Made by a program: the position numbers and the translations under genes. From the NCBI GenBank assembly GCA_003508835.1, contig PUFA01000312.1:124001-188000 (forward strand): a stretch of 64,000 bases of DNA, in the 5' to 3' direction. The first letter of the stretch is position 1. Each line of letters opens with the position of its first letter. Source of the DNA: Eonycteris spelaea. Taxonomy: Eukaryota; Chordata; Mammalia; Chiroptera; Pteropodidae. Below the pieces are notes generated by a model that searched no databases, was not told where the DNA came from, and worked only from the letters and a program-made list of their open reading frames with translations. Shown piece after piece: positions 21,776-32,140 of the stretch.

Positions 21776-22629
21776 TGGACTCTGCCGGCCTCAGACGGAA
21801 GCCTCAATAACTATCCATCTACTGAATGAGATAATATTGGGGTGATGGGGGGTGCGATGTATTCCAAGTAATTTCAGCTCTCTCTGCCTAAAATGCTTCC
21901 GGTGGGGGGAATTTTGTTTTGTTTTCTGTTTTGCTCAGTGATGGCGAAAGTCCCGCCCTCACAGGATGGGTTTTTGGAGCAGGAGCAGCATGGCCCGGCC
22001 AGCCAGGCAGACGCTCCCACGCTGATGTGCCACAACCATTTAGGGCTCATGCTTGAGATGCCGAAGCATCAGCCCCTCCCTCGAAGAAAATGAAATCCAA
22101 GGGCGTCCTGTGCCTGAGGGCACGCAGGACATTCATTCACAGATCGCCTCCCTTCCCTACTCACACCCTTGCAGCTTCCCCGCAGGCAGCCCAGGAAGAC
22201 GCGATGCGGTCAGAGCCAGCTTCGTGCAGGTGACACGGACGGCTGAGGTTGGCGCTCCTTTCCCCTCCACCAGTCCCTGTCACCTCACTCGCTGAAACGC
22301 TGCGAGATTGTCAGTCCCTCTGAAATTAAGACCTTTTGCCGTTGCTTAAATGATAATAATAGCTCTCAGCTAATAAACGGCAGAAGCCCCAAAGCTGTTA
22401 TTCTCTGATCATCGCGATTCCTCTCTTGTCAATGTGGATATATTGTATTATTAGCAGCAACCTAGGATCTGGATATTGGAATAAGAGTTTTAAGGGGAAG
22501 TTGGTAAAAAAAAAAAAAAAAAAAAAAGATGAGGGAGAGTTTTGGATTTCCTTTGTCATCCGGTAGGTACTGAAGTATTAGCTTTTGAGGATACCCACAC
22601 GTTTATATTAGCTCCTAATTTCTCCTTCA
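21776..22629. other. Unassigned sequence with a 23-A run
   Basis: A 23-base A homopolymer lies at 22506-22528. It looks like a retroposon tail, but the sequence to its left is not a family I recognise. No gene. Confidence 0.4.
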
Positions 22630-23085
22630 TATTGGCTAGCTACAGCTGCATTATAAACCATCTTGAAATACAGTGGCTTAAAACAACTATTTACTTATTT
22701 TCATGTGTATTAGGGTCTTCTGAACAGTTCTGCTGCTCTGGGTCAGGCTTGGTTGACTTTGGCTGGGTTCACCCACGAATCTGATGTCTTCTGGTGGGTG
22801 GCTGGAGGCTGGCTGGTTCATGATGGCTTCAGCTGGGCCAACATGATTCTTTTCTACCTTCCCCTCACATCCCTCCAGAAAGCTAGCCTCCAGCATGTTC
22901 TCATGGCAAGGGTGAGGAAGCAAGAGAGAGAAGGGAAATACTCAGAGCTTCTCGAGGCCTCGTCTGGGCACTTATACACTGTCACTTCTGCTGTATTCTG
23001 TTGGCCAAAGCAAGTCAAGTCCCAGTTTTGGGGGGGAGAGATAGACTCCATCTTGGTGGGAGGAGCTGCAGCCTCAAGGCCCAGG
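22630..23085 (-). mobile_element. Probable MLT1-class LTR, antisense copy
   Basis: Reverse-complement relative of the 18655-19061 element: AGTGGCTTAAAACAACTATTTA at the left (the element's 3' end), GGAGGCTGGCTGG in the middle, then CTCGAGGCCTCGTCTGGGC, CACTGTCACTTCTGCTGTATTC and a GGGAGGAGCTGCAG end. Family name moderate. Confidence 0.5.
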
Positions 23086-23510
23086 GCCGCCTCCAGGGAG
23101 AGGTGGAAAAGGGCGGGCCTGAGGCAGTAAGAGTGTTGCTCATCATCCCTGCTCTCTTTCCCATAAGCGGCAAAAGCCTGGGTCCCACTGGCCTCCGTTG
23201 CCTCATCTGCTCAGCATCCTTGTTTTCTGTCTTCGACCTGTTCATCGTCTCTTTCTGTGGGTCCCTTTGGCATCTTTTGGGGACTCTGTGTCCCGTTCCT
23301 TACTCTCCAAGCCCCCGACCCCATCTCCACCCATCGTCAGAGGACCGCGACTCCCACCTACTTCAGGATCGGGCCCAGTGTCTCTGCCTCTTCTTTATTC
23401 CTTCCGTCCCCTGCAATAAGGTATTTCTTCGCAAGTGCTCGTGAGGGGTTCAACCTGGACACTGCCGTTTCTCAGTCCCCTTCCTGGTCACACTCTCTCT
23501 GTGGGGTCAT
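23086..23510. other. Unassigned sequence
   Basis: Pyrimidine-rich with no gene seen. Overlapping frames at 23001-23444 (147 codons) show no domain. Confidence 0.35.
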
Positions 23511-23809
23511 GTAAAGGGTGGAAAATTTTCAAGTGAGCCACTTCTGCTTCTGTAATCTGCTTGCTTGTTTGATGTTAACCAGGGTGTGGTAATCTTCTCA
23601 AAGATATGCTAACGACCAATTTCTGCTTCTGTAATCTGCTTGCTTGTTCCAGGGTGTAGTTCTAGGCTTTATAAACTGCCTCTTTTGGGAGCTCAGGGCT
23701 GATCTCCTCTAACCCTGCGAGGTAGAGAGTCAGTCGCCGGCCTGCTAATAAAGGCTCAGAATTCATCTCAATCGGCTCCATGGGTCTTAGAATTGATCAC
23801 GCCACAACA
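23511..23809 (+). mobile_element. Solo LTR, ERV1 (gammaretrovirus-like)
   Basis: LTR architecture: a direct repeat in the U3-like part (TTCTGCTTCTGTAATCTGCT at 23542 and again at 23621), a TATA-like TTATAAAC at 23669, a GGGAGCTCAGGGCTGATCTCC stretch, polyadenylation signal AATAAA at 23747, and an end GCCACAACA at 23809. No internal retroviral genes flank it, so it is a solo LTR. The left boundary is uncertain by tens of bases, and no clean target-site duplication is visible. Confidence 0.65.
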
Positions 23810-23929
23810 GATCAGTTCTCTAGTTTCCATCCTCATGTCCCCACCGTGGTCCAGGTCACCCCAGGAGATGATCTCCTGCCCAGACGAGCAATATCAATCG
23901 TGTACAAAGGCGGGAGTGGGGGGTGGGGC

Positions 23930-24012
23930 CCAGGTTTTAATCCTAGTTCAGCTATCGACTAGCTGGGTGGCCTCAGGGAGTGACTTTACCCCTCTGTGCC
24001 TCAGTTTCCTCT
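23930..24012 (+). repeat. MIR SINE, left part, interrupted by an LTR
   Basis: MIR left two-thirds: TTTTAATCCTAGTTCAGC, ATCGACTAGCTGGGTGGCC, TGCCTCAGTTTCCTCT. It stops exactly where the LTR at 24013 starts and resumes at 24353. Confidence 0.85.
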
Positions 24013-24352
24013 TGCTATGAGCAAAGAGTTGGCCCCTCCATCCATATATTGAAACCTAATCTCCAATGCGTTGGTGTTAGGAGGTGGGGCCTTAGGGAGG
24101 TGGGTAGGCCATTAAGGTGGAGCCCGCGTGATGGCTTTAGGGCCTTTGTAAAAGACTCCAGAAGCTCCCTCCCGCCTTGTGAGGACACAGCTGTGTATGA
24201 ACCAGGAAGGGGGCTCACACCAGACACCGAAACTGCCAGCTTCTTCTCCTCTTGGACTTCCAATCTCCAGAGCTGTGACAAATAAATTTCTGCTGCTTAT
24301 AAGCCACCCCAACCGTGGTATCGTGATACAGCAGCCTGCACGCACGGAGACA
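24013..24352 (+). mobile_element. MLT1 (ERVL-MaLR) LTR inserted in a MIR
   Basis: Classic MLT1 order: TATTGAAACCTAATCTCCAA, TTAGGAGGTGGGGCC, TTGTGAGGACACAG, TATGAACCAGGAAGGGGGC, CACCAGACACCGAAACTGCC, CAAATAAATTTCTGCTGC, GATACAGCAGCCTGCACGC. Flanks CCTCT (left) and GCTCT (right) are a likely 5-bp target duplication with one change. Solo LTR; no viral genes. Confidence 0.9.
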
Positions 24353-24475
24353 GCTCTTCTCTGAAGTGGGGATGATAATAACACCTGCTTATGAGGTTGT
24401 TTGTTGTGAGGATCCAAACAGCAACCACATCTGAAGACCAGAAGCATGTGGGACTGCTCTGGGCCTTGGCAGCTG
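24353..24475 (+). repeat. MIR SINE, right part
   Basis: Continues the MIR broken at 24012: CTGAAGTGGGGATGATAATAA, CACCTGCTTATGAGGTTGTT, GTGAGGATCCAAACAGC. Confidence 0.8.
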
Positions 24476-24559
24476 ATGGGACTAAATGACAACGACAGGT
24501 GGGGGAATGAATCCACCAAAGTGCCAGGTGTGCGGTTAGCATGCCACTGGCCCGCATGT

Positions 24560-24690
24560 GACCCTAGGTGTCAGCCCCATTGAAACAACTGAGGCTCGGA
24601 GAGATTCAGTTATGTCCAAGGCCACAGTTACTGAATAATTGGGCCACAGTTTGAACTGAGATCCATCTGATTCCTCAGTTTCTCTTTGTG
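24560..24690 (-). repeat. MIR SINE fragment
   Basis: Reverse MIR: AACTGAGGCTCGGAGAGATTC, GGCCACAGTTACTGAATAATTGG, TTTGAACTGAGATCC. Confidence 0.7.
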
Positions 24691-24829
24691 ACTGTGAGCA
24701 CCAGCTCTCACTGGTCTCCCCACCTCCCCCCTCCTCCCCACGTCAGCAAGAGGGATGCGGGAAGGGGTAAAGCTGACCAAGTCTCCCCCTTCCCAAGATC
24801 CTCAGCAACATGACCCAGCACAACACATG

Positions 24830-25188
24830 ATTGGGGTGAGATCCCAGCCTGCGGAAAACAGTGCTACGAAAATGTTACTGAGACTAACGGCGAGGTTTGA
24901 ATTTGTGTATGAAACGAGTATTATTGTATCAGTGTTACATTTCCTGGTGTTGATAACTGTTCTGGGGTCTTTGAGAATGTCATTGTCCTGTGACTCCATG
25001 CTGAAGCATTTACAGGGATCAAGGGACACAATGTCTGCAACTCCCTCCCAAATGTCCGAAAAGTGAGATAAAACAACTGTGGGCAAAGGACGCATTTTTG
25101 ACTGGTGAATCTAGCAAAGGGGAATTCTTTTCACCATTCTTGCTAGTTTTCTGTAGATTGGACTTGTTTCAAAAAACAAAACAAAAAA
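24830..25188 (+). mobile_element. L1M-type 3' end, sense
   Basis: Phrases TGGTGTTGATAACTGTTCTGG and CTGAAGCATTTACAGGGATC belong to old L1M 3' UTRs. An A-rich end (CAAAAAACAAAACAAAAAACC) abuts the next L1. Confidence 0.55.
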
Positions 25189-25189
25189 C

Positions 25190-25690
25190 CCCTACATACC
25201 TACCCAAGAGAAATAAAAACCTCTATGCCTGCCCACACAAAGCTTGTATGTGAACGTTCACAGCAGCATTGTTCATTATAGACAAAGAGTGGGAGCAACC
25301 CACTGATCAGCAGCTGGTGAGCGGATAGTCCCAACGTGGTAGAGCCAGAGGGTAGAATAATATTCAGCCATAAAAAGGAATGAAGTCTGATCCGTACTAT
25401 TGTTATGCTGAGTAAAAGGAGCCAGACAAAAGATGCCACGTGCTCTATGGTCCCATTTACATGAAGTGTCCCAAATGGATAGAAAGGAGCTGAGTGGTTG
25501 CCTAGAGTTGGTGGGGAGTGGGAAATGGGGAGTGACCTCCTAATGAGTACAATTTCTTGTTGGGGTGATGAAAATGTTCTAGGACTAGTAGTGATGGTTT
25601 CATGGCATTAAAAGTATATGAAAAACCATTGAATCGTACACTTTAAATGAGCGAGTTTTATGGCATGTGACTTGTATAGCAATTAAAAGT
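25190..25690 (+). mobile_element. L1 LINE 3' UTR, sense
   Basis: AACGTTCACAGCAGCATTGTTC, CAGCCATAAAAAGGAATGAAG, GCCAGACAAAAGATGCCACG, GGGGTGATGAAAATGTTC and TGAATCGTACACTTTAAATG in the L1M 3' UTR order. No coding part. Confidence 0.88.
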
Positions 25691-25739
25691 AACAGCAATG
25701 ACAATAACTCTTTGATGACAATGGATGGCCCTTGGGATC

Positions 25740-26000
25740 AACCCTCAAATCCCTGGCGTACTGCAGGACCACCCTGGCCTCTACCAGCCTCTCTTGCCAG
25801 GCTCCTGATGGAGGCAGTAGCCGGGCCTGCCTTTGTCCCTGGGTGCTGCCCTTGGATCTTTGCACCTGCTCTTCTGCCCCACCCTTGTCTGACTAACTCT
25901 CCTCACCTCACAAGTCTTAGCTTACGATTCACTTCCTTCTGGGAGGTTCCCCCCAATCCCCAGAGTCAGCATTGGCGATAATTTCCAGATGGCTTCTTTT
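25740..26000 (+). repeat. L2 LINE 3' fragment
   Basis: L2 order: TTGGATCTTTGCACCTGCTC, then CTCACAAGTCTTAGCTTACG and TTCTGGGAGGTTCCCCCC (the CTGGGAAGCCTTCCCTGAC equivalent). Confidence 0.65.
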
Positions 26001-26579
26001 GATGGTTATGCCCAATGCACACGTGACTTCATGACTGTTGCTGCTTAGGGTGAGCCTAAGGGAGTCCCCTGGGAACCCGTTTCAGAGAAAAGAAAAACAA
26101 AGTTGGTTGAAAGAATAAATTAAAGGAACAAACACTAGAGGAGCAAAATTGTGAAATAGTCCTTTAGGAATTATAGAAGTTGGGAAGCCCTCCCCCCTCC
26201 CCCCCAGGGCCGCTTAACTCCACTTGACCTCCCAGAGCAGCCACCAGGCCGCATCTGTCACACCACGGGGAGATGCTTTGTTTTATCTATCTCCCCCGCT
26301 GGGGTGTGAGCACCCCCCCTTCCCCGAGGACAGGGCTGGGGCTGTCTCCTCACCACTGTGTCCCCAGCTTGGCCTGCACAGGGCGGGGCACAGAGCAGGT
26401 GTGTGGGGAGTGCATGTTGAAGGGACCCATGCCAAGCTGTGGAATGTGGCCTCCCCCAAGGGCACTAGGGAGCCAGAGGAGAGTTCTGCTGGGGGGCAGG
26501 GGGAGGGAGTGTCAAAGTTGACCTGCGCTTCAGAAGCTCCAGGCTGCCTGTCTGCTGGTAGACCTGGAAAATCAACACT
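26001..26579. other. Unassigned sequence
   Basis: Includes C- and G-rich runs but no gene. The 180-codon frame at 26224-26766 spans an L2 and is not called. Confidence 0.4.
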
Positions 26580-26900
26580 GCTCTCTCCCTGTGCTTTTCC
26601 TATCAGACTGCTCTTTGTCCTTCTCTCCCCGCTCTGGGAAGCCTTCCCGAACCCCAGGCTGGGTCAGACGCCTGCTCTGGGCTCCCACAGCCCCCCAGCC
26701 ACCCCCTCCCAGCCCTGTCTACCCTGGGGGGTGGGGGCTGGGTCTGCATCCCGGACAGACCTGTGAGAGCTCAGTAACCCCTCCAGAGCTGGTGCATGGA
26801 CGGGACCTCGCTCACTGCCACCTCCCAGACCTCCGATTCTTTCTTTCCGCCAGCCCCTCCTTGTGTACACTGCCATATGCATTATTTTCTAAATTGTATG
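26580..26900 (+). repeat. L2 LINE 3' fragment
   Basis: CTCTGGGAAGCCTTCCCGAACCCC and downstream TTGTGTACACTGCCATATGC are typical of L2 3' ends. Confidence 0.6.
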
Positions 26901-26934
26901 TAATCAACACCTCTGCTTTCTCACGACTTTCTTG

Positions 26935-27715
26935 AAATGTTTTAAATTTTACATTTTAAAAAATGTTTATAACATAAAATGTACCATTTCAAAGTGTATG
27001 GATGATGCGGTGGAATCAAGAACATTCACTACAACCTTAATTCCAGAACTTTTCCAGCTCCCCAAAAAGAAACCCTGTGCCCATCTAGCAGTCACTCCTC
27101 ATTCCTTCCCCTCCCCTACTCCGCCCTCTGTCCCGCCCCCTCCCCAAGCCCTTGGCCTCCACGATCTGCTTCCTCTCTATAGATTTGCCTCTTCTGGACA
27201 TTTCATATGAATGGGATCCTACAATGCGTGACCTTACGTGTCTGCCTCTTACGCTAGCGTCATGTTTTCAAGGTTCCTGTAGCACAAATCAGGACTTTTT
27301 GTTATGGCTGATTAATGTTGCCATTGTACGGATGGACCACATTTTGTTTATTCATTCATCCATTGATGAATATTTTGGTTGTTTCCACCTTTTGGCTCTT
27401 GTGAATAGTGCTGTGTAAACATTTGTGTACAAGTTATTGTTTAAATACCTGTTTTCCATTATTTTGGGTATATACCTGGGAGTGGTCATATAGTAATTCT
27501 ATGTACAACTTAGTGAGGAAACACAAAACTTTTCCACATTGGCTGCACTCATTTACCCCCCGACCCAACAGTGTATGAGGGTTCTGATTTCTTCACATCC
27601 TCCCAACACTTTTATTCCCTCCGTTTTCATTATGGCCATCCTAGTGAGTGGGACGTAGTTTTTCATTGTGGTTTTGATTTGCATTTCCCTAATGACTAAG
27701 GAGCTGACCTCAGCA
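26935..27715 (-). mobile_element. L1 LINE 3' UTR, antisense on plus
   Basis: Reverse L1M 3' UTR: CATAAAATGTACCATTTC, CCCAAAAAGAAACCCTGTGCCC, TTTGCCTCTTCTGGACATTTC, GGACCACATTTTGTTTATTC, GGGTATATACCTGGGAGTGG, GGTTTTGATTTGCATTTCCC. About 780 bp and long inactive. Confidence 0.92.
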
Positions 27716-27889
27716 CCCGTGATCACCCACCTCACTAAAACCACCTCACTGTTCACCACTGCAGTGTGGTTCATCTTAACCTCCACCCCACACACTTTTT
27801 TTCTCTTTCACAACTTCAGACACCTTTGTCCCTCTTCCGCTGTTCTTGGTCTTCCTCTTTGTTTTTGTTTTTTTGTTTTTTTGGAAAGA

Positions 27890-28060
27890 CATGTGGGATC
27901 TTGGGCCAGTTATTTAACTTTGCTGTGCCACAGTTTCTCCATCTAGGAAATGAGAATGATAACAGTTCTGACTTCAGGATGATTCGATGAGCTAATGTAT
28001 ATCGAAGGCTGAAAAGCATGTCTGGCACACAGTAAGCATCAGATAAGCGTTTAATGGTGA
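27890..28060 (+). repeat. MIR SINE
   Basis: GATCTTGGGCCAGTTATTTAAC, CACAGTTTCTCCATCTAGG, GTCTGGCACACAGTAAGC. Confidence 0.8.
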
Positions 28061-28309
28061 GAAGGGTATGAGGGCCAAGGGCAAAACTTTTCCTCTGTGA
28101 AAGGTACTTCAAAACATAAAATTTTCCCTAGAACAGAATTTTAGGAAAAGCTATCAGAAATTATTTTCTTTTATTTATTGATTTATTTTTTAAAAACCCT
28201 CTGCCGCAGAAAGTACATAATCGTTCACCTTTGTCAAGAATCTGATTAAGTTTCATATAGCTTTTAAAACAATGCAACAAAACACATACTTTTTAGCGGC
28301 AAGTGTAAC

Positions 28310-28480
28310 AGGTAGTTAAAACTATGAACTCTGAGCAGGGCTGCCTGGACTGAAATCTCTGTGGCCCTGATTTTGGCAATTTCGTAAACATCCTGTGACT
28401 CAGCTTCTGGATCTGTAAACTGGGGATATTAGAACCTCCTACCTGCTAGGATCATTGCGACATTGACTGAGTTTATCTAT
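28310..28480 (+). repeat. MIR SINE
   Basis: AACTATGAACTCTGAGCAGG, GCTGCCTGGACTGAAATC, TCAGCTTCTGGATCTGTAAAC, AGGATCATTGCGACATTGAC. Confidence 0.8.
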
Positions 28481-29109
28481 GACTGGCAGTGCCAGCTTGG
28501 TTAAGTGTCCCATATGACTCCATCATCTTGCAGCCTGGAAAATTTTCACTCTGGGCCTGGGTGACTTTCATGGTCATCTAAACCGTGTTTCACAAACCCT
28601 GGAGCTCACTTACATGGAGGAAGTATGATCTGTTAACAGGCCAAAACTCATTAGCTGCAGGAAGTCCTCTTCTCCAGGTCTCCCAGAGCAGAGAGTCATA
28701 ATAAACGTCAAAATCAAACAAAACACACCCCTCTGCCCATCACGTCATTTTCCTCAGGAGTCAGCTTCCTTTAAGAAAAGAGGCCTCTTTTCCTTCTCTT
28801 TCCTAAGTGGGCCTGGTTTGGGTCTCCTCCTCCTGCTTCCCCCAAGCCTCCTCAGGAAGCAGCCTCTCCTGCAGAGCTGGGATGTTAAATTCCTAGGCGA
28901 TAACTAAGTTGCTTAAAGCAACAAGTAAACAAGGCCAATCCCTGGATCTGGGTGCCATGGTGCATGAATAGCTGAAGAAACTAATTTCCAGCATGTCCTC
29001 ACCCCCTCGAGCCACTGCAGGGTGCAGGGGGCACAGGTCTGTGACTTCCATAACCAAGTCAAGAGTTTTTCCTAGAGGCAGTAGTGGGGAGGTACGCACA
29101 TGCAATGAG
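28481..29109. other. Unassigned sequence
   Basis: No gene or named repeat. Moderately pyrimidine-rich at 28740-28860. Confidence 0.35.
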
Positions 29110-29555
29110 AAGTCATCAGAGCTTCATATTTTTATTGACATTGTCATGAATTCCTTTGAATGGGTGATAAAAAGTTCAAACTTCAGAAAGGTACAAAAAG
29201 ATCTACCCTCCACCAAACCTGTCTCCCTCCCGGATAATTGCCGTTATCATTTTCTTTTCTGCTTTCAAAGATATTCTTGGCTTTTAATAAGCAAAAGCTT
29301 GTATTTCACACATACACCCTGCCCTGGACCTTTTAAATTATACACTCTGCTCTTTTCTTTGCATTTCCCTCTTGACTAGATGCATAGCTCATTCCGTGTC
29401 GGTTCATGTTTTGGCTATTTCATGTCCCATTGTGGGTAGGACCATAGCTTATTTAACGAGTCCCCCCATGGATAGACAGCTCCGTTGTTTCCGGGTTGTT
29501 TCTCCTTATACATTTTTATGAAAACAAAAACGATGCTCCTCACCCTTTAGTAAGC
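29110..29555 (-). mobile_element. L1M-type 3' end, antisense
   Basis: GGTACAAAAAGATCTACCCTCC, TTGCATTTCCCTCTTGACTAG and GTTTCCGGGTTGTTTCTCC fit a reverse L1M 3' UTR of an older subfamily. Divergence is high. Confidence 0.5.
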
Positions 29556-30060
29556 GTTTAACAAGAAATGGGCGGAAGCCTCACCCTGTCGACCCGCGCC
29601 GTCCGCAACCGCCGAGGGCACCAACATGCCCAGCGACCCAGAGCTCCAGCGGCGGCTGGTCCAGCGCGGGCCTTGCCTGGCAGGAGCTGTCAGGCGCGAG
29701 CCGGGGCCCTCTGGAGCCCCGCCCCACGGCCGGCCCGCAGTCCGGTCGATTCAAATCCAGCCAATGGCAGCGTGTAAACAAACCCACGCCCCACCCCTCG
29801 ATGAATAATACCCGGAGCCGGTGCGAGCCGCATTTAACCCTACGGGGTTGGGGGGCGGGTCGGAGTCGTGGCCACGCCCCAGACTTGAGCCAATGGGCAG
29901 CCAGGCCCCGCCCCCCGCACTTGCCGCGCGGAGGACCCGAAGCCGGGGTGGGCTCGCAGCTGCCTGATTCGGTCGCCTCTCACCGTTTCGGCTGCACCCG
30001 CGGGCGCTCAGGGCTGGGAGCTGGGACAGGGCGTTACCGTTGGATGAGCCACTTTTCAAG
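29556..30060. promoter_or_regulatory. CpG island with CCAAT and GC boxes (unassigned promoter)
   Basis: Dense CpG. CCAAT boxes lie at 29761-29765 and 29890-29894, both on the plus strand. GC boxes lie at 29717-29725 (CCCCGCCCC), about 29851 (GGGGGCGGGT), 29871 (CCACGCCCC) and 29906-29917 (CCCCGCCCCCCG). This is a standard housekeeping-type promoter layout about 3 kb upstream of the larger island. It could be an alternative BICRA promoter or drive a non-coding transcript. Small frames in it (60-116 codons) have no recognisable product. Confidence 0.65.
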
Positions 30061-31224
30061 GGCGCAGTCAGAGAACAGAGGTCGCCCCGGACTCAGTGCC
30101 CTCTGGAGTCTTCCTTCCTTTCTCCTGCCCGGATCCTGGAGAAATCTTTGATGGAAGCTTGCTCCCCTCACGACTCACTGAACGAAGCTTGGAGGGTGGC
30201 ACGGGGGTGTTTTGGATTGGGCAACGCTTTTTCTTCTTTTGTTCCCCTTGTTATCGAAATGTCACATACATACGGAAAAACGCTAGCATCGTAAAGGTGC
30301 TGTTCGACTGAAAATTAAAAATACCCATTGCACCGGCATCCTCCCAAAAGAAACAACCTGGTTGGCAAAGTTTTCAAGAACTTTGCAGCTGCCAGTGCGA
30401 GGGAGGAGCCACGATGGGCGCTGTTTAGACTTTCAGAGGCACAAACCAAAAAAAAAAAAAAAGGTGTGATCAGGCTAGACGTTGATCAGGGTCCTGCAGG
30501 GCTGTTGGGAGGGAGGGTAAGAGGTGTAAGGCTCAGAAGTAAAGACCTGGGGGTGGGGAGAACTAAAAATAAGAGCGGATGGGGTAGAAAATGCTGTGGT
30601 ACTTGTGGGGAGGGGAGCGCTCCTGGCTGAAGCGTTAGGAGGGGAAGGAGGACTTGGAGTCCTGTGCTAATAAAGAAAGCTGTATTTGGGACAGGGCAGG
30701 TTAGTCTCCAATGTACTGGACCTTCCCACAGCAAACATCAGATTTTCCTGATGTTCCTTTTTAGCTGTATGGTTATAGTTCAAACCGTTCATTAAAGTTT
30801 AAGATAACAGGCCTCAAAATCCAAAGTCACGTTGAGACCATAGGATTTTCACAACCCCAGGACCAATGTCTGGCGTATGCTTATTGAATGGCTGCAAGGG
30901 CCTAAAAGAGATGCCATTTGCCACAGCAAACTTTTTTTGGAACCTTTTATCAATCAGCAAACATTTGTGAGATGTCCATCACTTGCCCAGCCCTATGTTA
31001 GGAAATATTGTGACTCACATGGATTAAGTCCCAAATTGGCAGGCAAGGACCCTGTGCCAGGAGCCCAGCCAAACACAGGGGTGCAGCATAATTGCTGGTT
31101 AAGGAAGAGTGGATGCATCTTCTTTGGTCCTAATATATCACCTCTCTATGCTGCTTTGTCCCTGTCCCCAAAGAGCTTCCCTGTCCATTGTCCCATTGCA
31201 ACCTCTCTGTAGTCCTCCAAGTCT
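30061..31224. other. Unassigned sequence between islands
   Basis: Contains a 15-A run near 30448-30462 and a stretch at 30945-31080 resembling a mammal-wide interspersed repeat (ATCAATCAGCAAACATTTG). No exon recognised. Confidence 0.4.
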
Positions 31225-31330
31225 GGACTCTGAGGACTGACAGAGCTGGGTCTGGATCCTCAGCTACATGACCTCAGTATGATTCCTTACCCTTTCTGAA
31301 CCTGTTACTCTTTCACTTGCTTATTGTGTG
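31225..31330 (+). repeat. MIR SINE fragment
   Basis: GACTCTGAGGACTGACAGAGC, GTCTGGATCCTCAGC, ACATGACCTCAGTATGATTCC. Confidence 0.6.
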
Positions 31331-31549
31331 TCCCCTAATAGATACTGTGTTTATTGGGGGGCAGGGGTAGGAACTAGGCAGCTTTTGGTCACTACCATAT
31401 CTCTGGCATACACTAGATATTCAAATATTTCCTGTATGAATGAACTTGGACAGTCATCTCCCCATGCTTCAAATTTGCTAACTCTGAGCTAGCCGGTCCT
31501 CAAGTTTTGAGTCTCCCAGGACCTGGCAGCTATGACAGAGACACAAGTG

Positions 31550-31660
31550 CCATCCAGCTCAGATCAGGTCCCACTTTCTGGCTGCATGACCTTGGGCAAA
31601 AACTTTTCCCTCTCAGAGCCAATTTAGTTTTGTGCACTCTAAGATGGGCGTAACTGAAGG
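31550..31660 (+). repeat. MIR SINE fragment
   Basis: CTTTCTGGCTGCATGACCTTGG, GCAAAAACTTTTCCCTCTCAG, then a CACTCTAAGATGGGCGTAAC tail. Confidence 0.65.
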
Positions 31661-31924
31661 TCTGCAGATGGGGTTATCAGGTGTCTTCCCAGTAGCACTT
31701 GGCACCAGTTAAGGGAATACTCAAGGTGTACTTCATCGTAGCCAGTGGGAGGGCAAGCTACACAGAAGTCAAGTCCAAGTGTGTCTACTGCTGTTCCCTT
31801 AAGGGCCATAGACCTCCAGGGCACGACTGCTGTTTACAGATGTACCACTCTTACATTAAGTTTGGGCAATGCATGTGTTCACTTCCAGAATCGATAGTTT
31901 CCTTTTTATGTAAAAATCAGTAAT

Positions 31925-32140
31925 AACAGCCAGCACTTATCTGGAACATGCTGCCAGGTGCAGCTCTCTCCGTGATGGCTCATTTCCTCCTAAGACCAAC
32001 CCTACGAAGCCAGGTCTATTAGAGAGGAGAAAATGAAGGCACAGAGGGGTGAAGTAATTTGCTCAAGGTCACACAGCAGGAAGTGACAGGCGGGATATGA
32101 ACCAGGGACTCCCTGGCTTGAGTTACGGCCCTTAACCCCT
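31925..32140 (-). repeat. MIR SINE
   Basis: Reverse MIR: ACATGCTGCCAGGTGCAGC, GAGGAGAAAATGAAGGCACAG, TTTGCTCAAGGTCACACAGC, GATATGAACCAGGGACTCC. Confidence 0.85.

Noticed and set aside
29626..29808. Short frame beginning MPSDPELQRR in the 29.6 kb CpG island
   Set aside because: Looks gene-like at its start, but it is only 60 codons, has no recognised homologue and ends without a clear splice donor in frame.
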